64,000 nt of DNA from Micromonospora avicenniae (GTDB taxonomy: Bacteria; Actinomycetota; Actinomycetes; Mycobacteriales; Micromonosporaceae). A program made the translations under genes and the position numbers. The DNA lies in contig NZ_FTNF01000021.1 of the NCBI RefSeq assembly GCF_900156065.1, positions 1 to 64,000 of the forward strand. Direction: 5' to 3'. The notes beneath the pieces are model-generated. The model saw nothing but the letters and a program-made list of their open reading frames with translations. It searched no databases and was not told where the DNA came from. Below, piece by piece: positions 7,009 through 17,464 of the stretch. Numbering within the stretch: the first letter of the stretch is position 1; every line of letters begins with the position of its first letter.

Positions 7009-9963
7009 ATGCTCGACCCCTCGCCCCAGGACGACGGGACTTCACCAACAGTTTCCACGCCGGACTTCGTAGGCCGTGATCGCGAGATGGCGGCGCTCAC
7101 CGGCGCCTTGGCCCGGCCACCGGCGATCGTGCTGGTGGAGGGCGAGGCGGGGATCGGGAAGAGCCGGCTGCTGCGAGAGTGGTTGGCCGCGCCGCACCAG
7201 CGCACCGCCCTGGTCTCGGTGTGCCCACCGCTTCGCGAGTCGCTGACGCTGGGGCCGATCGTCGACGCGTTCCGTGGGATCGACCGCCCGGCGTCGCGAT
7301 TGCGGCTCACCGAGCTTGCGGGTGCGTTACGGCCCCTGTTCCCGCAATGGTCCTCGGACCTGCCGCCCGCGTTGGAGCCCTTGGACGATGCGAAGGCGGC
7401 ACGGCATCGCCTGTTCCGCGCCCTGGACGAGCTGCTCCGGGCTCTGCGGGTCGACGTTCTCGTACTCGAGGACGCGCACTGGGCCGACGAGGTGACCTTG
7501 GAGTTCCTGCTGTACGTCACCTCCCGACAGCAGTCGGACGGGCCGAGCCTCGTGATCTCCTATCGCCCGGAGGAGGTGGACGCCGGATCGTTGCTGCTGC
7601 GGTTGACCTCCCGGTTGCCCGCCGGCGTGACCCAGCTGAGGATCGCCCTGGCGCCGATGCGACCCGACGACACGGCGGCGCTGGTGTCCTCGATGCTGGA
7701 CGGTAACCCGATATCGCAGGAGTTCACGACGTTCATGCACGAGCGGACGGGTGGGGTTCCGCTGGCGCTGGAGGAGTCGGTTCGCCTCATGTGCGACCGT
7801 GCCGACCTCGTCTTCCGCGACGGGCAGTGGGTCCGGCTGAAGCTGCGTGAGCTGCAGGTGCCGCCAACGGTGCGCGACTCCACCCGGGAGCGGGTGGGCC
7901 GCCTGTCGCCGACGGCGCAGCAGGTGTTGCGAGCCGCGGCGACGTTGGCTCAGCGGTCATCGGTCGCCACGATCGCGGTGACCGCCGGCCTGTCACCAGC
8001 CGCGTGTCGTGGCGCCATCGCGGAGGCGGCCGCTGCCGGCATCCTTGACGGGGACGACCGTGGCCAGTGGCGATTCCGGCATGTGCTGGCCGCCACCGCC
8101 GTCTACGAAGCGATCCCGTTGACCGATCGCAAACACTTCCACCTGCTGGCCGGCCGGGCATTGGAGGAGATCGAGCCGCCGCCTGTCGCCCGCCTTGCCC
8201 GCCACTTCCGTGAGGCGGGTGAGACGGAGTCCTGGGCGCGGTACGCCGAGCAGGGCGCCGCGCTGGCCATGGCCTCCGGTGACCACACCAAGGCGGTCGC
8301 CCTGCTTGTCGATCTGTTGTCGTGGCCCGAGCTGTCGCCGTCGGATCGGGCGCGAGTCGCGCGGATCGCCGGAGTAGCCGCGCTGGGCCGCCGTGAACCG
8401 GTCGACGAGGTCTACCACCGCGTGATCCGTACCTTGCGTGCGGTGCTGGAGAGCCCCGGCCTCTCCGCACGCCAGCAGGCCGAGATCCGCAACCCCCTGG
8501 GCCGGCTCCTGATTCTCGGGGGAGAGGCGCAGGCCGCGCTCAGCGAGCTTGAGCAGGCGGTGGTCAACCTCGACCATGACCCGGTCGAGGCGGCTCGGGC
8601 GATGACCTATCTCGGCTGGGCCTATGCGGGCCCGTGGCCTGCGTCGACTCACCGCCGATGGCTGGATCGCGCCGCTGAGCTCACCGCCGAATTCGATTCG
8701 CCCGCAGAGCGGCTGAATCTGGCCGGCAACCGGGCCGCCGCGTTGCTCATGCTCGGCGAAGAGGAGGCGTGGGACGTCGTCGCCGACCTCCCCATCGACG
8801 GAGCGACCTCGGCGGAGCGCCTCGACGTGGCCCGCATCCACGCGAATGTCGGAACCGGCGCGCTGATCTGGGGCCGGTACGCCGAGGCGGAGGAACATCT
8901 CGTCGTGGCCATGCGCCTTGCCGAGGCCGAGCAGGCGTCCCGGTTGCAATACAACGTCCGACTCGAACAGGCCAACCTGGCGTGGCTCACCGGCCGGTGG
9001 GAGGGGCTCGCGGAGCGAAGCGCGACGCTCGCCGATGCCGACCGCGACCGGCCGGGGCTCTACCTCGGCACCGTCCGGCTCGCGGCCCGGCTGGCAGCCG
9101 CGGCCGGACGGCGGCGCGCCGCGGAGGAGCAGTTCCGCCTGGTCCTCGAGGAGTCCGCCCGTCTCGGCGCGGCCGACGACACGATGGAGGCCGCCGCTGC
9201 GCTGGCCCGACTGTGGCTGACGGACGGAAACAGCGGCCGGGCCTTGCAGGTCACGGACGAACCGATGGACACGGTCCGGAGAAAGGGCATCTGGGTCTGG
9301 GCGACGGACCTCGTCCCCGCCCGGATCGAGGCGCATCTCGCCGCAGGCGACCACCAGGCCGCGACACGCCTGGTCGACCAGTTCGCCAGGGGACTGCGTG
9401 GCCGTACGGCGCCCGCCCCTCGCGCCGCGCTCACCGTATGCCGTGCCCTGCTGGCCGCCGCGGCCGGAGACCACGCCCGCGCGGCGGCGGCATACGACCG
9501 GGCGGCGCGCGCCTGGAGCGTGTTGCCGCGCCCCTACGACGCCATGCTCGCCCGCGAGCGTCAAGCCGAGGCGTTCATGGCGCTCGGCCGGCTCGAACAG
9601 GGCCGAGAGCTACTGGCCGCACAGTACGAGCAACTGTTCAAGCTCGGAGCTCGCGGCGATGCGGACCGTGTCGCACAGCGACTTCGCGAACACGGCGGCG
9701 AGGTTCCGCGATTGTGGCGCGGCGGGCGACGGGGGTACGGCGACCGGCTCTCACCTCGTGAGCTCGACGTGGTCCGACTGGTTGTCGCCGGCAAGACGAA
9801 CCGGGAGATCAGCCGGATCCTGGCCAAGTCTCCGGCCACCGTGGATCAACAGCTGCGGGCGGCGATGCGCAAGTTGAAGGTGGGCTCCCGGACCGCGCTC
9901 GCGGTCAAGGCAGTGGAGGCCGGAGTGTTCGCAGAAGAAGACTCCCTCGATGAACCTTCGTGA
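7009..9963 (+). CDS. LAL-type LuxR transcriptional regulator (ATPase + HTH)
   Basis: A 984-residue large ATP-binding LuxR regulator of the MalT/LAL class. Walker A GEAGIGKS lies near residue 45 after FVGRDREMAAL, and Walker B is VLVLEDAHWAD near 150. The middle (about 400-880) is helical TPR-like repeat. The C-terminus carries the LuxR helix-turn-helix: LSPRELDVVRLVVAGKTNREISRIL followed by KSPATVDQQLRAAMRKLKV. The usual TV..H in the recognition helix reads TVDQQL here. Such regulators are activated by a small inducer through ATP-dependent multimerisation. It is co-oriented with the subtilase gene 250 bp downstream, but a control link is only a guess. Confidence 0.92.
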   Translation: MLDPSPQDDGTSPTVSTPDFVGRDREMAALTGALARPPAIVLVEGEAGIGKSRLLREWLAAPHQRTALVSVCPPLRESLTLGPIVDAFRGIDRPASRLRLTELAGALRPLFPQWSSDLPPALEPLDDAKAARHRLFRALDELLRALRVDVLVLEDAHWADEVTLEFLLYVTSRQQSDGPSLVISYRPEEVDAGSLLLRLTSRLPAGVTQLRIALAPMRPDDTAALVSSMLDGNPISQEFTTFMHERTGGVPLALEESVRLMCDRADLVFRDGQWVRLKLRELQVPPTVRDSTRERVGRLSPTAQQVLRAAATLAQRSSVATIAVTAGLSPAACRGAIAEAAAAGILDGDDRGQWRFRHVLAATAVYEAIPLTDRKHFHLLAGRALEEIEPPPVARLARHFREAGETESWARYAEQGAALAMASGDHTKAVALLVDLLSWPELSPSDRARVARIAGVAALGRREPVDEVYHRVIRTLRAVLESPGLSARQQAEIRNPLGRLLILGGEAQAALSELEQAVVNLDHDPVEAARAMTYLGWAYAGPWPASTHRRWLDRAAELTAEFDSPAERLNLAGNRAAALLMLGEEEAWDVVADLPIDGATSAERLDVARIHANVGTGALIWGRYAEAEEHLVVAMRLAEAEQASRLQYNVRLEQANLAWLTGRWEGLAERSATLADADRDRPGLYLGTVRLAARLAAAAGRRRAAEEQFRLVLEESARLGAADDTMEAAAALARLWLTDGNSGRALQVTDEPMDTVRRKGIWVWATDLVPARIEAHLAAGDHQAATRLVDQFARGLRGRTAPAPRAALTVCRALLAAAAGDHARAAAAYDRAARAWSVLPRPYDAMLARERQAEAFMALGRLEQGRELLAAQYEQLFKLGARGDADRVAQRLREHGGEVPRLWRGGRRGYGDRLSPRELDVVRLVVAGKTNREISRILAKSPATVDQQLRAAMRKLKVGSRTALAVKAVEAGVFAEEDSLDEPS

Positions 9964-10214
9964 AAATTGACGTATCCGCTGGATAGCTAACGCCGCTCGT
10001 CGCCCCGAGCATGACTTCATGATCCATGGCCCTAGGGCAGTTCATGCCTGAGCGACCTGGCGAGCGTGACGACGCGGTCATCGAGGACCAGCCGCCACTC
10101 GAGTTGTCGCGCGAGCCGCGCGTCGGCGCCCCCGACACCCCTGACGTCGCCGACGATGCCGACGACCACGAGAGCCACGACCCCTACCAACCCCTGTAGG
10201 TCAAAGGACTCCAC

Positions 10215-13200
10215 ATGAGACTCAAAGCCCTCACCGCCGCGGTCGCCGCAGCGGTCGGCCTGAGCATGATCCAGCCACCACCGGCGTCCGCAGCTGAGCC
10301 GGATCCCGGCGCGTCCGCCAACAAGGTCGCGTCGGACCTGAAGGACCGCTTCCGCACGGAGCCGGTCTCCGACTTTCTGATCACGTTCGACACCAAGGCC
10401 GATCTCGCTCCCGCCAAGAAGATCGCGGACTGGACTGCCCGCGGTCAGTTCGTCTACGACGCGCTGAAAGCGGCAGCGAAGAGCTCCGCGGCGTCCGTCT
10501 CCGCCGAGCTCGACGCCGCGGGCGTGAAGTACACGTCCTATCCGCTCGTCAACGCCGTGCTCGTCAAGGGCGGCACGCAGCAGCTCGCGCTCGACGTCGC
10601 CTCGATCGGGCAGGTCGCCGAGATCCACGCGGCGCCGCAGGTCGCGCTGGTGGAACCCGTGGACGAGAAGACGCCGGCCGACCAGGCCGTCCGTCCCGCC
10701 GCCCCGAAGGCCGCCGCCGAGGATGGCACCGTCACGTGGGGTCTGGACGCCATCCACGCCCCCGAGGCCTGGGCCATGGGGGCCACCGGTGCGGGCATCA
10801 CCGTGTCCAACCTCGACTCGGGCGTCCAGTTCGACCACCCCGCGCTGATGCACCAGTACCGCGGCACGAAGCCCGACGGCACGGTCGACCACAACTACAA
10901 CTGGATGGCCGCCCGCGGCACGTGCACCGCCGTGCCGTGCGACGACAACGGACACGGCACGCACACCATGGGCACCATGGTCGGCGACGACGGCACCAAC
11001 CACGTCGGCGTCGCCCCGGACGCGCAGTGGATCGCGACGAACGGCTGCTGCGACAGCACCGGCGTCGAGTCGCTGCTCAAGTCAGGCTGGTGGCTGCTCG
11101 CCCCGACCGACCTCCAGGGGAACAACCCCGACCCGTCCAAGCGCCCCCACGTCATCAACAACTCGTGGGGCCAGACCGTCGAGCACGCCTTCGACGACTT
11201 CTTCCAGGCCATCGACGAGGCCTGGAGCGCCGCGGGCATCTTCAGCGTCTGGTCGTCGGGCAACAGCACGCCGTACGCGGACTGCGACACCGTTTCCTCG
11301 CCCGGCTCCGCCGAGAGCGCCTACTCCGTAGGCGCGTACGACTCGGACGGCACGCTCGCGTTGTTCTCCCGCAAGGGCGAGGGTGAGGGTGGCCGGATCA
11401 AGCCGGAGATCTCCGCTCCGGGCGTCGCGGTCCGGTCGTCCTACCCGAACAACAGTTACGTCGAGATGGCCGGTACGTCGATGGCCGCTCCGCACGTCGC
11501 CGGCGCCGTCGCCGACCTGTGGAGCTACGACCCGACCCTCATCGGGCAGGTCGACCAGACCCGCCGCCTGCTCGCCGAGTCGGCCGTCGACGTCGACGAC
11601 ACCGAGTGCGGCGGCACCGCCGACTTCAACAACAAGTACGGTGAGGGCCGGCTCGACCTCGTCCGCCTGCTCGAGCTCGCGCCCCGGCAGGGCGGCACCC
11701 TGACCGGTGTCGTCACCGCCGACGGCGCCCCGGTCGCCGCCGCCGACGTGACGATCAGTGGACCGTTCAGCCGGTCGATCGGGACCGACAAGGACGGCCG
11801 GTTCACCACGAACCTCCCGGTCGGCGACTACCAGCTCAGCACCAAGGTCTTCGGCTACCTGACCGCGACCGCCAACGTCACGATCACCCTCGGCCAGGAC
11901 ACCTCCGTCAAGCTGCCGCTGACCGCCGCCGCGAAGCACGACATCAGCGGCAAGGTCGTCGACGACAAGAAGCAGCCCGTCCCGAACGCGGACGTCACCG
12001 TCACGAACACGCCGCTGAAGCCGGTACGCACCGACGCCAATGGCGCGTTCACGATCACCGGTGTGCCGGAGGGCCAGTACGGGCTCGCCGTCACACCCAA
12101 CGCCTGCTTCTCGCCGACGTCCCTCCCGCTCACCGTGGGCGACGAGAACAAGTCGCTGGAGATCCCGGTCGGGCTCGTCGTCGACAAGGGCGGCTACAGC
12201 TGCGCCGTCTCCGAAGGCGAGTACCTGCGCGGCACCGACCAGGTCGCGTTCACCAGCGGCGTGTGGGCCACGGTGAACCTGCCGTTCCCGATCGCGCTCT
12301 ACAACGGCAGCCACGACACCCTCGGCATCGGCCTGCGCGGGGTGATCTCCCCGGACACCTCCACCGGACCCGGCAGCGGCGGTGCGGGCATCTTCCCGTT
12401 CTGGGTCACGTCCCCCGTCGAGTTCGCCCCGGGCGGGGGAGTGTTCACGGCGGCCACCAAGGTCGACGGCGAGGACGCGTTCGTCGTCGAGTACCGCAAC
12501 GCCAAGATCTGGGCCTACCCGATCCGGTCCGAGTACTCGGAGCCGGTCAACTTCTCGGCCACGCTCACCCGCTCGGGCAAGGTGATCTTCGGGTACGGCG
12601 ACGGCATCGGCACCGACGACCCGGTGACCGGCGGCGCCCGCACCACCACCGGCATCCAGGGCTGGGCCGGCGTCGACGGCATCCGGTTCTCCGAGAACGT
12701 CCCGGTGCTCCACGACGGGATGATCGTCACCTACGACCTTCCCGACTGGGGCTACCTCGACGCGACAGTCGTCGACAAGAACGACGGGCTGCCGGTGGCC
12801 GGCGCCAAGGTCTCGTTCACCGACAAGGACGGCCTCGTCGAGAGCGTAACGACCAACGGCACGGGCATCGTGCACCGCCAGCTGCCGGTCGCCGACTACA
12901 CGATGACCGTCGAGGCGCCGAACTACGTGACGGGGTCGTACGACTTCACCCTCGACAAGCTCTACGCGAAGGCGACGGTCGACGCGCGCCTCACCACGGG
13001 TGTCGCCGGCCTGAAGGCGAGCGGCCTCGACGCCGTCATGGGCACCGACCAGAACGGTGTGGGCTCGCTGACGCTGACCAACAACGGTTCCGCCCCGCTC
13101 ACGTACGATCTGGCCGAGGCCGCGCGCCACCCCGAGCTCGACCCCACCGGCGCCACCACGCGCACCGGGACGGGCGCGGAAAGCAAGATCGACCTCACCG

Positions 13201-16200
13201 CGTGGAAGGCCGGTGCGAGCGGCATGAAGCCGTCGAACGCCGACGGCAAGGCTGCGACGGCGAGCGCCGCGGAAGCACAGGCGGCCGCCAAGGTCGGTAC
13301 GACCTCCGGCGGTGACGTCATCACCCGCATCGAGATCCCGGGCACCATCGCGGAGAAGGAGCCCTCCGGCATCGGGTACGACGGCGACGTCTGGATCCAC
13401 GACTACATCGAGCGGACCAACAGCGCCTACACGGTGACGGGCAAGCCGACCGGCAAGGTCTTCGACGCCTCGTGGAACCCCGCGTACCGCGCGTTCGACA
13501 TGGCGCTCGACACCAAGACCGGTGACATGTGCCAGATGGAGGACAGCCCGGCCAGCTACATCCACTGCTTCGACCGGGAAACCGGCAAGGAGACCCGGCA
13601 GATCAAGGGTGACTGGTCCACGCTGCAGCTGACCGGCCTGGCGTACAACCCGGCCGAGGACGTGTTCTACGTCGGTGGCCGGGCGAACGGCATGATCGGC
13701 ACCGTCGCCGGCACGTCCCACGACAACGCCGGTGCGCTGCTGTCCTTCTGCGCACCGCCGCTGCCCGAGGTGATGGGCCTGGCCTACAACCAGGCGTCCG
13801 ACACCATCTGGTACACCGACCTCACCACGAACAGGCCCACCCGCCTGCTGCAGGTCGACCCCGACGACTGCTCGCTGGTCAACGCGTGGTGGTTCCCGGG
13901 CCAGAAGGCGACGCAGGGCGGCGGCCTCGAGACCGACTCGACCGGCGCGCTGTGGGCCGCGGACCAGGTCGCCGACGACGTCGTGCTGGTCGACGTCGAG
14001 GACGACCTGTTCACCGACCTGCCGTGGCTGTCGCTCTCCTCGACCGGCGGCACTCTCGCCCCGGGCGAGTCGACGACCGTCAAGGTCTCGCTCTCCTCGA
14101 AGGACGCCAAGCCAGGAGTCCTCGGCGCGAACATCGTCGTGCGGTCCGACTCCGGACGGCAGTCCAAGACCTACGTCCCGGTGACGCTCACGACCACGAA
14201 GTACCAGGTCGGCGTCAACGCCGGCGGCGCGAAGTTCACCGACGCCTCCGGTTTCACCTGGTCCGCCGACCAGGCGGCCGGTCACGGGGCGTGGGGCTAC
14301 GACGGGAAGGGCAAGACGATCTCCGCGGGCTCCGCGATCGAGGGCACCGAGGACGACACGCTGTTCCAGTCCCAGCGCACCACGTCGGGCAAGGACCTGG
14401 TCTACACGTTCCCCGACGCGCCGAAGGGCACCTACGCCGTCGACCTCGGGTTCGCGGAGATCGCACAGGTGAAGCAGGGCAAGCGGGTGTTCGACGTCCT
14501 CGTCGACGGCGAGCTGACGCAGTACGCCTACGACGCCGTGGCAGCCGTCGGCCCGAACGCCGCCGACTGGCACAGCGCCGTCGTGCAGCACGACGGTGGT
14601 CCGCTGACCGTGGAGCTGCGGGGCGGGAAGGGCCTGCAGGCCCCGAGCATCTCGGCGCTGCGCGTGACGCTCGACCCGCGCGGAGACAAGGCGGAGCCGG
14701 AGCCCCAGCCCGAGCAGCCGGAGCCGGGCCCCGTGCCGGTGGCCCCCGCCGGTCGCTCGTACTCGATGAAGGTGACCGAGGGGCTCTACCGCCAGGGTAC
14801 GGAGGAGTCCGGGTGGCACGGCGATGACTCCTGCGGCGTGCTGTGGTTCGACTCCAGCTTCCTGTTCCCGTTCTACGACACGGCCTGGGACGGCGTGTGC
14901 GTGACGACGAACGGTGCGCTGGTCTTCGACCGGGCCAGCACCTTGGGGGGCAACACGGAGCTGCCGTCGCCGTACCCGATGGACGCGATCTACCCGCTCT
15001 GGGACGATCTCGTCGTCGACGACCAGGCGAACATCTACTTCGGCAGGACCGAGGTGGACGGCCTGGCCGCCGAGGTCATCGAGTGGCGCAACGCCACCTT
15101 CTACAGCGATCAGACGGCTCGGGTGAGCTTCTCGGTCACGCTGATCGCGGACGGCCGCATCCAGATCGGGTACGGCGACGGCATCGGCGGCGACAACCCC
15201 GTCACCCGCGGGTCGTCGGCGACGGTCGGCGTGGAGAGCCTCACGCGCAACCTCGCGAGCCAGTACTCCTTCAACCAGCCCGTCCTGACGGCCGGCCTGG
15301 GGCTGGAGTACACCCTCCCGGCCGCGGGCACGATCGAGGGCACGGTCACCGACGCGAACGACGGCAAGCCGATGGCGGGCGCGATCGTCACGCTCAAGGG
15401 GCCGAACGGTGACCGGGTCATCACGGCCGACGCGAAGGGCCGGTGGAAGGCCCAGGCGCTGGTCGGCGAGAACACCGTGGAGGTCGGCGCACCGAACTAC
15501 GTCACCGCCAGCCACCCGGTGACCATCACCAAGAAGGACCAGGCCGAGGTGGTCGACACCGCGTTGACCACGGGCGTGGCGACCGTCACCGGAGGTGACC
15601 TCGACTGGCTCGTCGGCCCGGACCAGAAGGCGACGGCCGACGTGACCGTGACCAACAGCGGCTCCGCCCCGCTCGAGGTGCGGCTCAGCGAGCAGAATCG
15701 CACCAGCGACGGCGGCCACGAGGCCGCCGACCTTCCGTGGCTGACCCTCACGGGGGCGGCCGCAACCGGCACGGTCACGCTCGCCGCCGGCGAGTCGACC
15801 ACGGTCACGGCGACGGCCGACAACGCCGACGTCGAGCCCGGCGTGCTCGTCGGGGACGTGCTCGTCGCGTCGAACGCCGGCAAGGGTGAGACCCAGTTCA
15901 AGCCGGTCCGCCTGGCGACCTCGGCCTACTGGAAGGGTGTCGACGCGGGCGGGTCCGGGCACGTCGGTGCGGACGGCTTCGTCTGGTCGCCCGACCAGGC
16001 GCTCGGCTCGGGATCGTGGGGCTACGTCGACGGCACGGCGCGTGCCACCAAGGCCGACATCGCCGGCACTGAGGACGACGAGCTGTTCCGCACCCAGCGG
16101 ACCGGCAAGACGTTCAGCTACGTGTTCAAGAACGCGCCCGCCGGGAAGTACCGGATCGGCCTCGACTTCGCGGAGATCGAGAATGTCAAGGTCGGCAAGC

Positions 16201-16403
16201 GTACCTTCGATGTCCTGGCCGACGGCAACGTCGTGCTCTACGACCACGACGTGCAGGCGAAGGCGGGTGCGCTGACCGCGGACCTGAACATGGTCACCGT
16301 CGAGCACGCGGGTGGCGATCTGAAGATCGAGCTCCGCGGCGAGACCGGTGAGCGCGACGCGATCCTCAACGCCCTGAAGGTCCAGGAGGACCCGCGCCTG
16401 TGA
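10215..16403 (+). CDS. Giant secreted subtilisin-like protease (S8) with duplicated accessory modules
   Basis: A 2062-residue exported protein. A Sec signal peptide ends near ASAAEP (residue 27), followed by an I9-like propeptide (about 40-150). The S8 catalytic triad is Asp in NLDSGV (about 201), His in NGHGTHTMGTMVG (about 247) and Ser in AGTSMAAPHVAGAV (about 422). The layout resembles bacillopeptidase F-like enzymes. Then come two carboxypeptidase-regulatory-like beta-sandwiches (about 495-660), a module beginning with SCAVSEGEYLRG, another regulatory-like domain, a propeller-like stretch (about 1030-1270), and a malectin-like domain near 1335-1495. A second copy of the module/regulatory/malectin series fills 1510-2060. 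It probably degrades extracellular protein, the C-terminal modules binding cell wall or glycan. ATG 10215 has AAAGGA upstream. Confidence 0.92.
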   Translation: MRLKALTAAVAAAVGLSMIQPPPASAAEPDPGASANKVASDLKDRFRTEPVSDFLITFDTKADLAPAKKIADWTARGQFVYDALKAAAKSSAASVSAELDAAGVKYTSYPLVNAVLVKGGTQQLALDVASIGQVAEIHAAPQVALVEPVDEKTPADQAVRPAAPKAAAEDGTVTWGLDAIHAPEAWAMGATGAGITVSNLDSGVQFDHPALMHQYRGTKPDGTVDHNYNWMAARGTCTAVPCDDNGHGTHTMGTMVGDDGTNHVGVAPDAQWIATNGCCDSTGVESLLKSGWWLLAPTDLQGNNPDPSKRPHVINNSWGQTVEHAFDDFFQAIDEAWSAAGIFSVWSSGNSTPYADCDTVSSPGSAESAYSVGAYDSDGTLALFSRKGEGEGGRIKPEISAPGVAVRSSYPNNSYVEMAGTSMAAPHVAGAVADLWSYDPTLIGQVDQTRRLLAESAVDVDDTECGGTADFNNKYGEGRLDLVRLLELAPRQGGTLTGVVTADGAPVAAADVTISGPFSRSIGTDKDGRFTTNLPVGDYQLSTKVFGYLTATANVTITLGQDTSVKLPLTAAAKHDISGKVVDDKKQPVPNADVTVTNTPLKPVRTDANGAFTITGVPEGQYGLAVTPNACFSPTSLPLTVGDENKSLEIPVGLVVDKGGYSCAVSEGEYLRGTDQVAFTSGVWATVNLPFPIALYNGSHDTLGIGLRGVISPDTSTGPGSGGAGIFPFWVTSPVEFAPGGGVFTAATKVDGEDAFVVEYRNAKIWAYPIRSEYSEPVNFSATLTRSGKVIFGYGDGIGTDDPVTGGARTTTGIQGWAGVDGIRFSENVPVLHDGMIVTYDLPDWGYLDATVVDKNDGLPVAGAKVSFTDKDGLVESVTTNGTGIVHRQLPVADYTMTVEAPNYVTGSYDFTLDKLYAKATVDARLTTGVAGLKASGLDAVMGTDQNGVGSLTLTNNGSAPLTYDLAEAARHPELDPTGATTRTGTGAESKIDLTAWKAGASGMKPSNADGKAATASAAEAQAAAKVGTTSGGDVITRIEIPGTIAEKEPSGIGYDGDVWIHDYIERTNSAYTVTGKPTGKVFDASWNPAYRAFDMALDTKTGDMCQMEDSPASYIHCFDRETGKETRQIKGDWSTLQLTGLAYNPAEDVFYVGGRANGMIGTVAGTSHDNAGALLSFCAPPLPEVMGLAYNQASDTIWYTDLTTNRPTRLLQVDPDDCSLVNAWWFPGQKATQGGGLETDSTGALWAADQVADDVVLVDVEDDLFTDLPWLSLSSTGGTLAPGESTTVKVSLSSKDAKPGVLGANIVVRSDSGRQSKTYVPVTLTTTKYQVGVNAGGAKFTDASGFTWSADQAAGHGAWGYDGKGKTISAGSAIEGTEDDTLFQSQRTTSGKDLVYTFPDAPKGTYAVDLGFAEIAQVKQGKRVFDVLVDGELTQYAYDAVAAVGPNAADWHSAVVQHDGGPLTVELRGGKGLQAPSISALRVTLDPRGDKAEPEPQPEQPEPGPVPVAPAGRSYSMKVTEGLYRQGTEESGWHGDDSCGVLWFDSSFLFPFYDTAWDGVCVTTNGALVFDRASTLGGNTELPSPYPMDAIYPLWDDLVVDDQANIYFGRTEVDGLAAEVIEWRNATFYSDQTARVSFSVTLIADGRIQIGYGDGIGGDNPVTRGSSATVGVESLTRNLASQYSFNQPVLTAGLGLEYTLPAAGTIEGTVTDANDGKPMAGAIVTLKGPNGDRVITADAKGRWKAQALVGENTVEVGAPNYVTASHPVTITKKDQAEVVDTALTTGVATVTGGDLDWLVGPDQKATADVTVTNSGSAPLEVRLSEQNRTSDGGHEAADLPWLTLTGAAATGTVTLAAGESTTVTATADNADVEPGVLVGDVLVASNAGKGETQFKPVRLATSAYWKGVDAGGSGHVGADGFVWSPDQALGSGSWGYVDGTARATKADIAGTEDDELFRTQRTGKTFSYVFKNAPAGKYRIGLDFAEIENVKVGKRTFDVLADGNVVLYDHDVQAKAGALTADLNMVTVEHAGGDLKIELRGETGERDAILNALKVQEDPRL

Positions 16404-16429
16404 GATAGCCGAACCGGTCCACCAGTAGT

Positions 16430-16473
16430 GGTCAGAGCCTCCCCGGCGAAGGATTGCCGAGGAGGCTCTGACC
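16430..16473. terminator. Bidirectional hairpin terminator
   Basis: GGTCAGAGCCTCC at 16430-16442 pairs perfectly with GGAGGCTCTGACC at 16461-16473, and an inner CGGC/GCCG extends the stem to an 8-base loop. It lies between the convergent ends of the subtilase and the epimerase gene and can serve both strands. There is no long T-tract, as is common in actinomycetes. Confidence 0.85.
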
Positions 16474-16490
16474 GTGTGGTGCGATTGAAC

Positions 16491-17441
16491 TCAGCGGTCG
16501 TTGCCCGCGCGCAGCCAGGCGATGTAGTCGGCGGCGGCGCGCTCGGTGTCGTACGCGGGGACGTAGCCGGTGTCCTCGTTCAGTCTGGTGATGTCGAGCC
16601 AGGATGCCGGGGGAGCGGACCCGCGCCACGGCAGGGTCAGGTCGGCGGACGGGACCAGGGTCTTGATGGCGGCGATGACGTCGGCGTTCGACGTGGCCCG
16701 GCCCGAGGCCACGTTGTACGTACGGTGGTTGAGCTTGTCGGTCAGGTGTAGCAGGGCGATCGCGCGTGCCGTGTCCTTCACGTAGCACAGATCCAGGGCG
16801 TCCTCGGCGTACGGTGTTCCGGCCTGCGACGACAGGTCGAGTTCGGTGCCGCGGGCGACCGCGTGGATCAGGGCGGGCGCCGGGAAGAACGGGTCCTCGT
16901 GGCCACCCGGGCCCCAGGTGGCGGAGATCCGGTAGTTGACGACGTCGAGGCCGGCAGCCGGGGCCAGCCAGTCGTCGAGCAGCTCACCGATCTTCTTGAA
17001 GGTGGGGATGACGTGGGACGAGTCCATCGGCAGCGGGAGGTCTTCCCGAAGGGCGCCGTACTCGGAAAGGCCGTGGTAGACGCCGATGGTGCTGGCGACA
17101 CCCACTCGCCGTACGCCCCACTCTTGAGCGACCTGGAAGATGTTGAGCAGGCCGCCGAGCGCCTTGCGGGTGGCGGGGATCGGCTCGTCGGCGCCGATCG
17201 GCCAGGGCATGGAGCCGGCCAGATGGACGATCTCCGTGATCTTGTGGCGGGTGCCGAGGTCCAGCAGGGCCGGCAGGTCCGTGACGTCACCCTGCTCGAT
17301 CGCGACCTGGGCGTCGGCGAGGACGGGCGGCAGCCCGCGGGCGCGGCGCTGCATGAGCACGCACTCCTCGCCCTGGTCGAGCAGCGCCCGCACGGTGTGC
17401 GACCCGATGAAACCCATGCCTCCGGTGACCAGAACGGCCAT
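16491..17441 (-). CDS. NAD-dependent epimerase/dehydratase-family protein
   Basis: About 316 residues, extended SDR fold. The nucleotide-binding motif TGGMGFIGSHTV begins at about residue 6, and the mid-region has HLAGSMPW and RVGVASTIGVYHG. The usual catalytic YxxxK is not evident at the expected place (PTFKKIGELLDDW follows the substrate loop), so the chemistry is uncertain. The open frame extends to 17591, but ATG 17441 is preceded by GGAAGGGGA and by a promoter, so the first 50 residues of that longer frame are not used. A sugar-nucleotide or small-ketone substrate is possible. It is convergent with the subtilase. Confidence 0.85.
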   Translation of the reverse strand: MAVLVTGGMGFIGSHTVRALLDQGEECVLMQRRARGLPPVLADAQVAIEQGDVTDLPALLDLGTRHKITEIVHLAGSMPWPIGADEPIPATRKALGGLLNIFQVAQEWGVRRVGVASTIGVYHGLSEYGALREDLPLPMDSSHVIPTFKKIGELLDDWLAPAAGLDVVNYRISATWGPGGHEDPFFPAPALIHAVARGTELDLSSQAGTPYAEDALDLCYVKDTARAIALLHLTDKLNHRTYNVASGRATSNADVIAAIKTLVPSADLTLPWRGSAPPASWLDITRLNEDTGYVPAYDTERAAADYIAWLRAGNDR

Positions 17442-17464
17442 GACGCGTCCCCTTCCAAGACAAG

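Noticed and set aside
7993..9564. Minus-strand open frame (523 codons) across the LAL regulator
   Set aside because: Arg/Gly-rich shadow. The plus strand has Walker and HTH motifs.
11082..16307. Long minus-strand open frame (1741 codons) antisense to the subtilase
   Set aside because: Its translation is low-complexity, rich in Arg, Val, Gly, Asp and His, with no domain. It is the mirror of a G/C-biased gene with clear S8 motifs.
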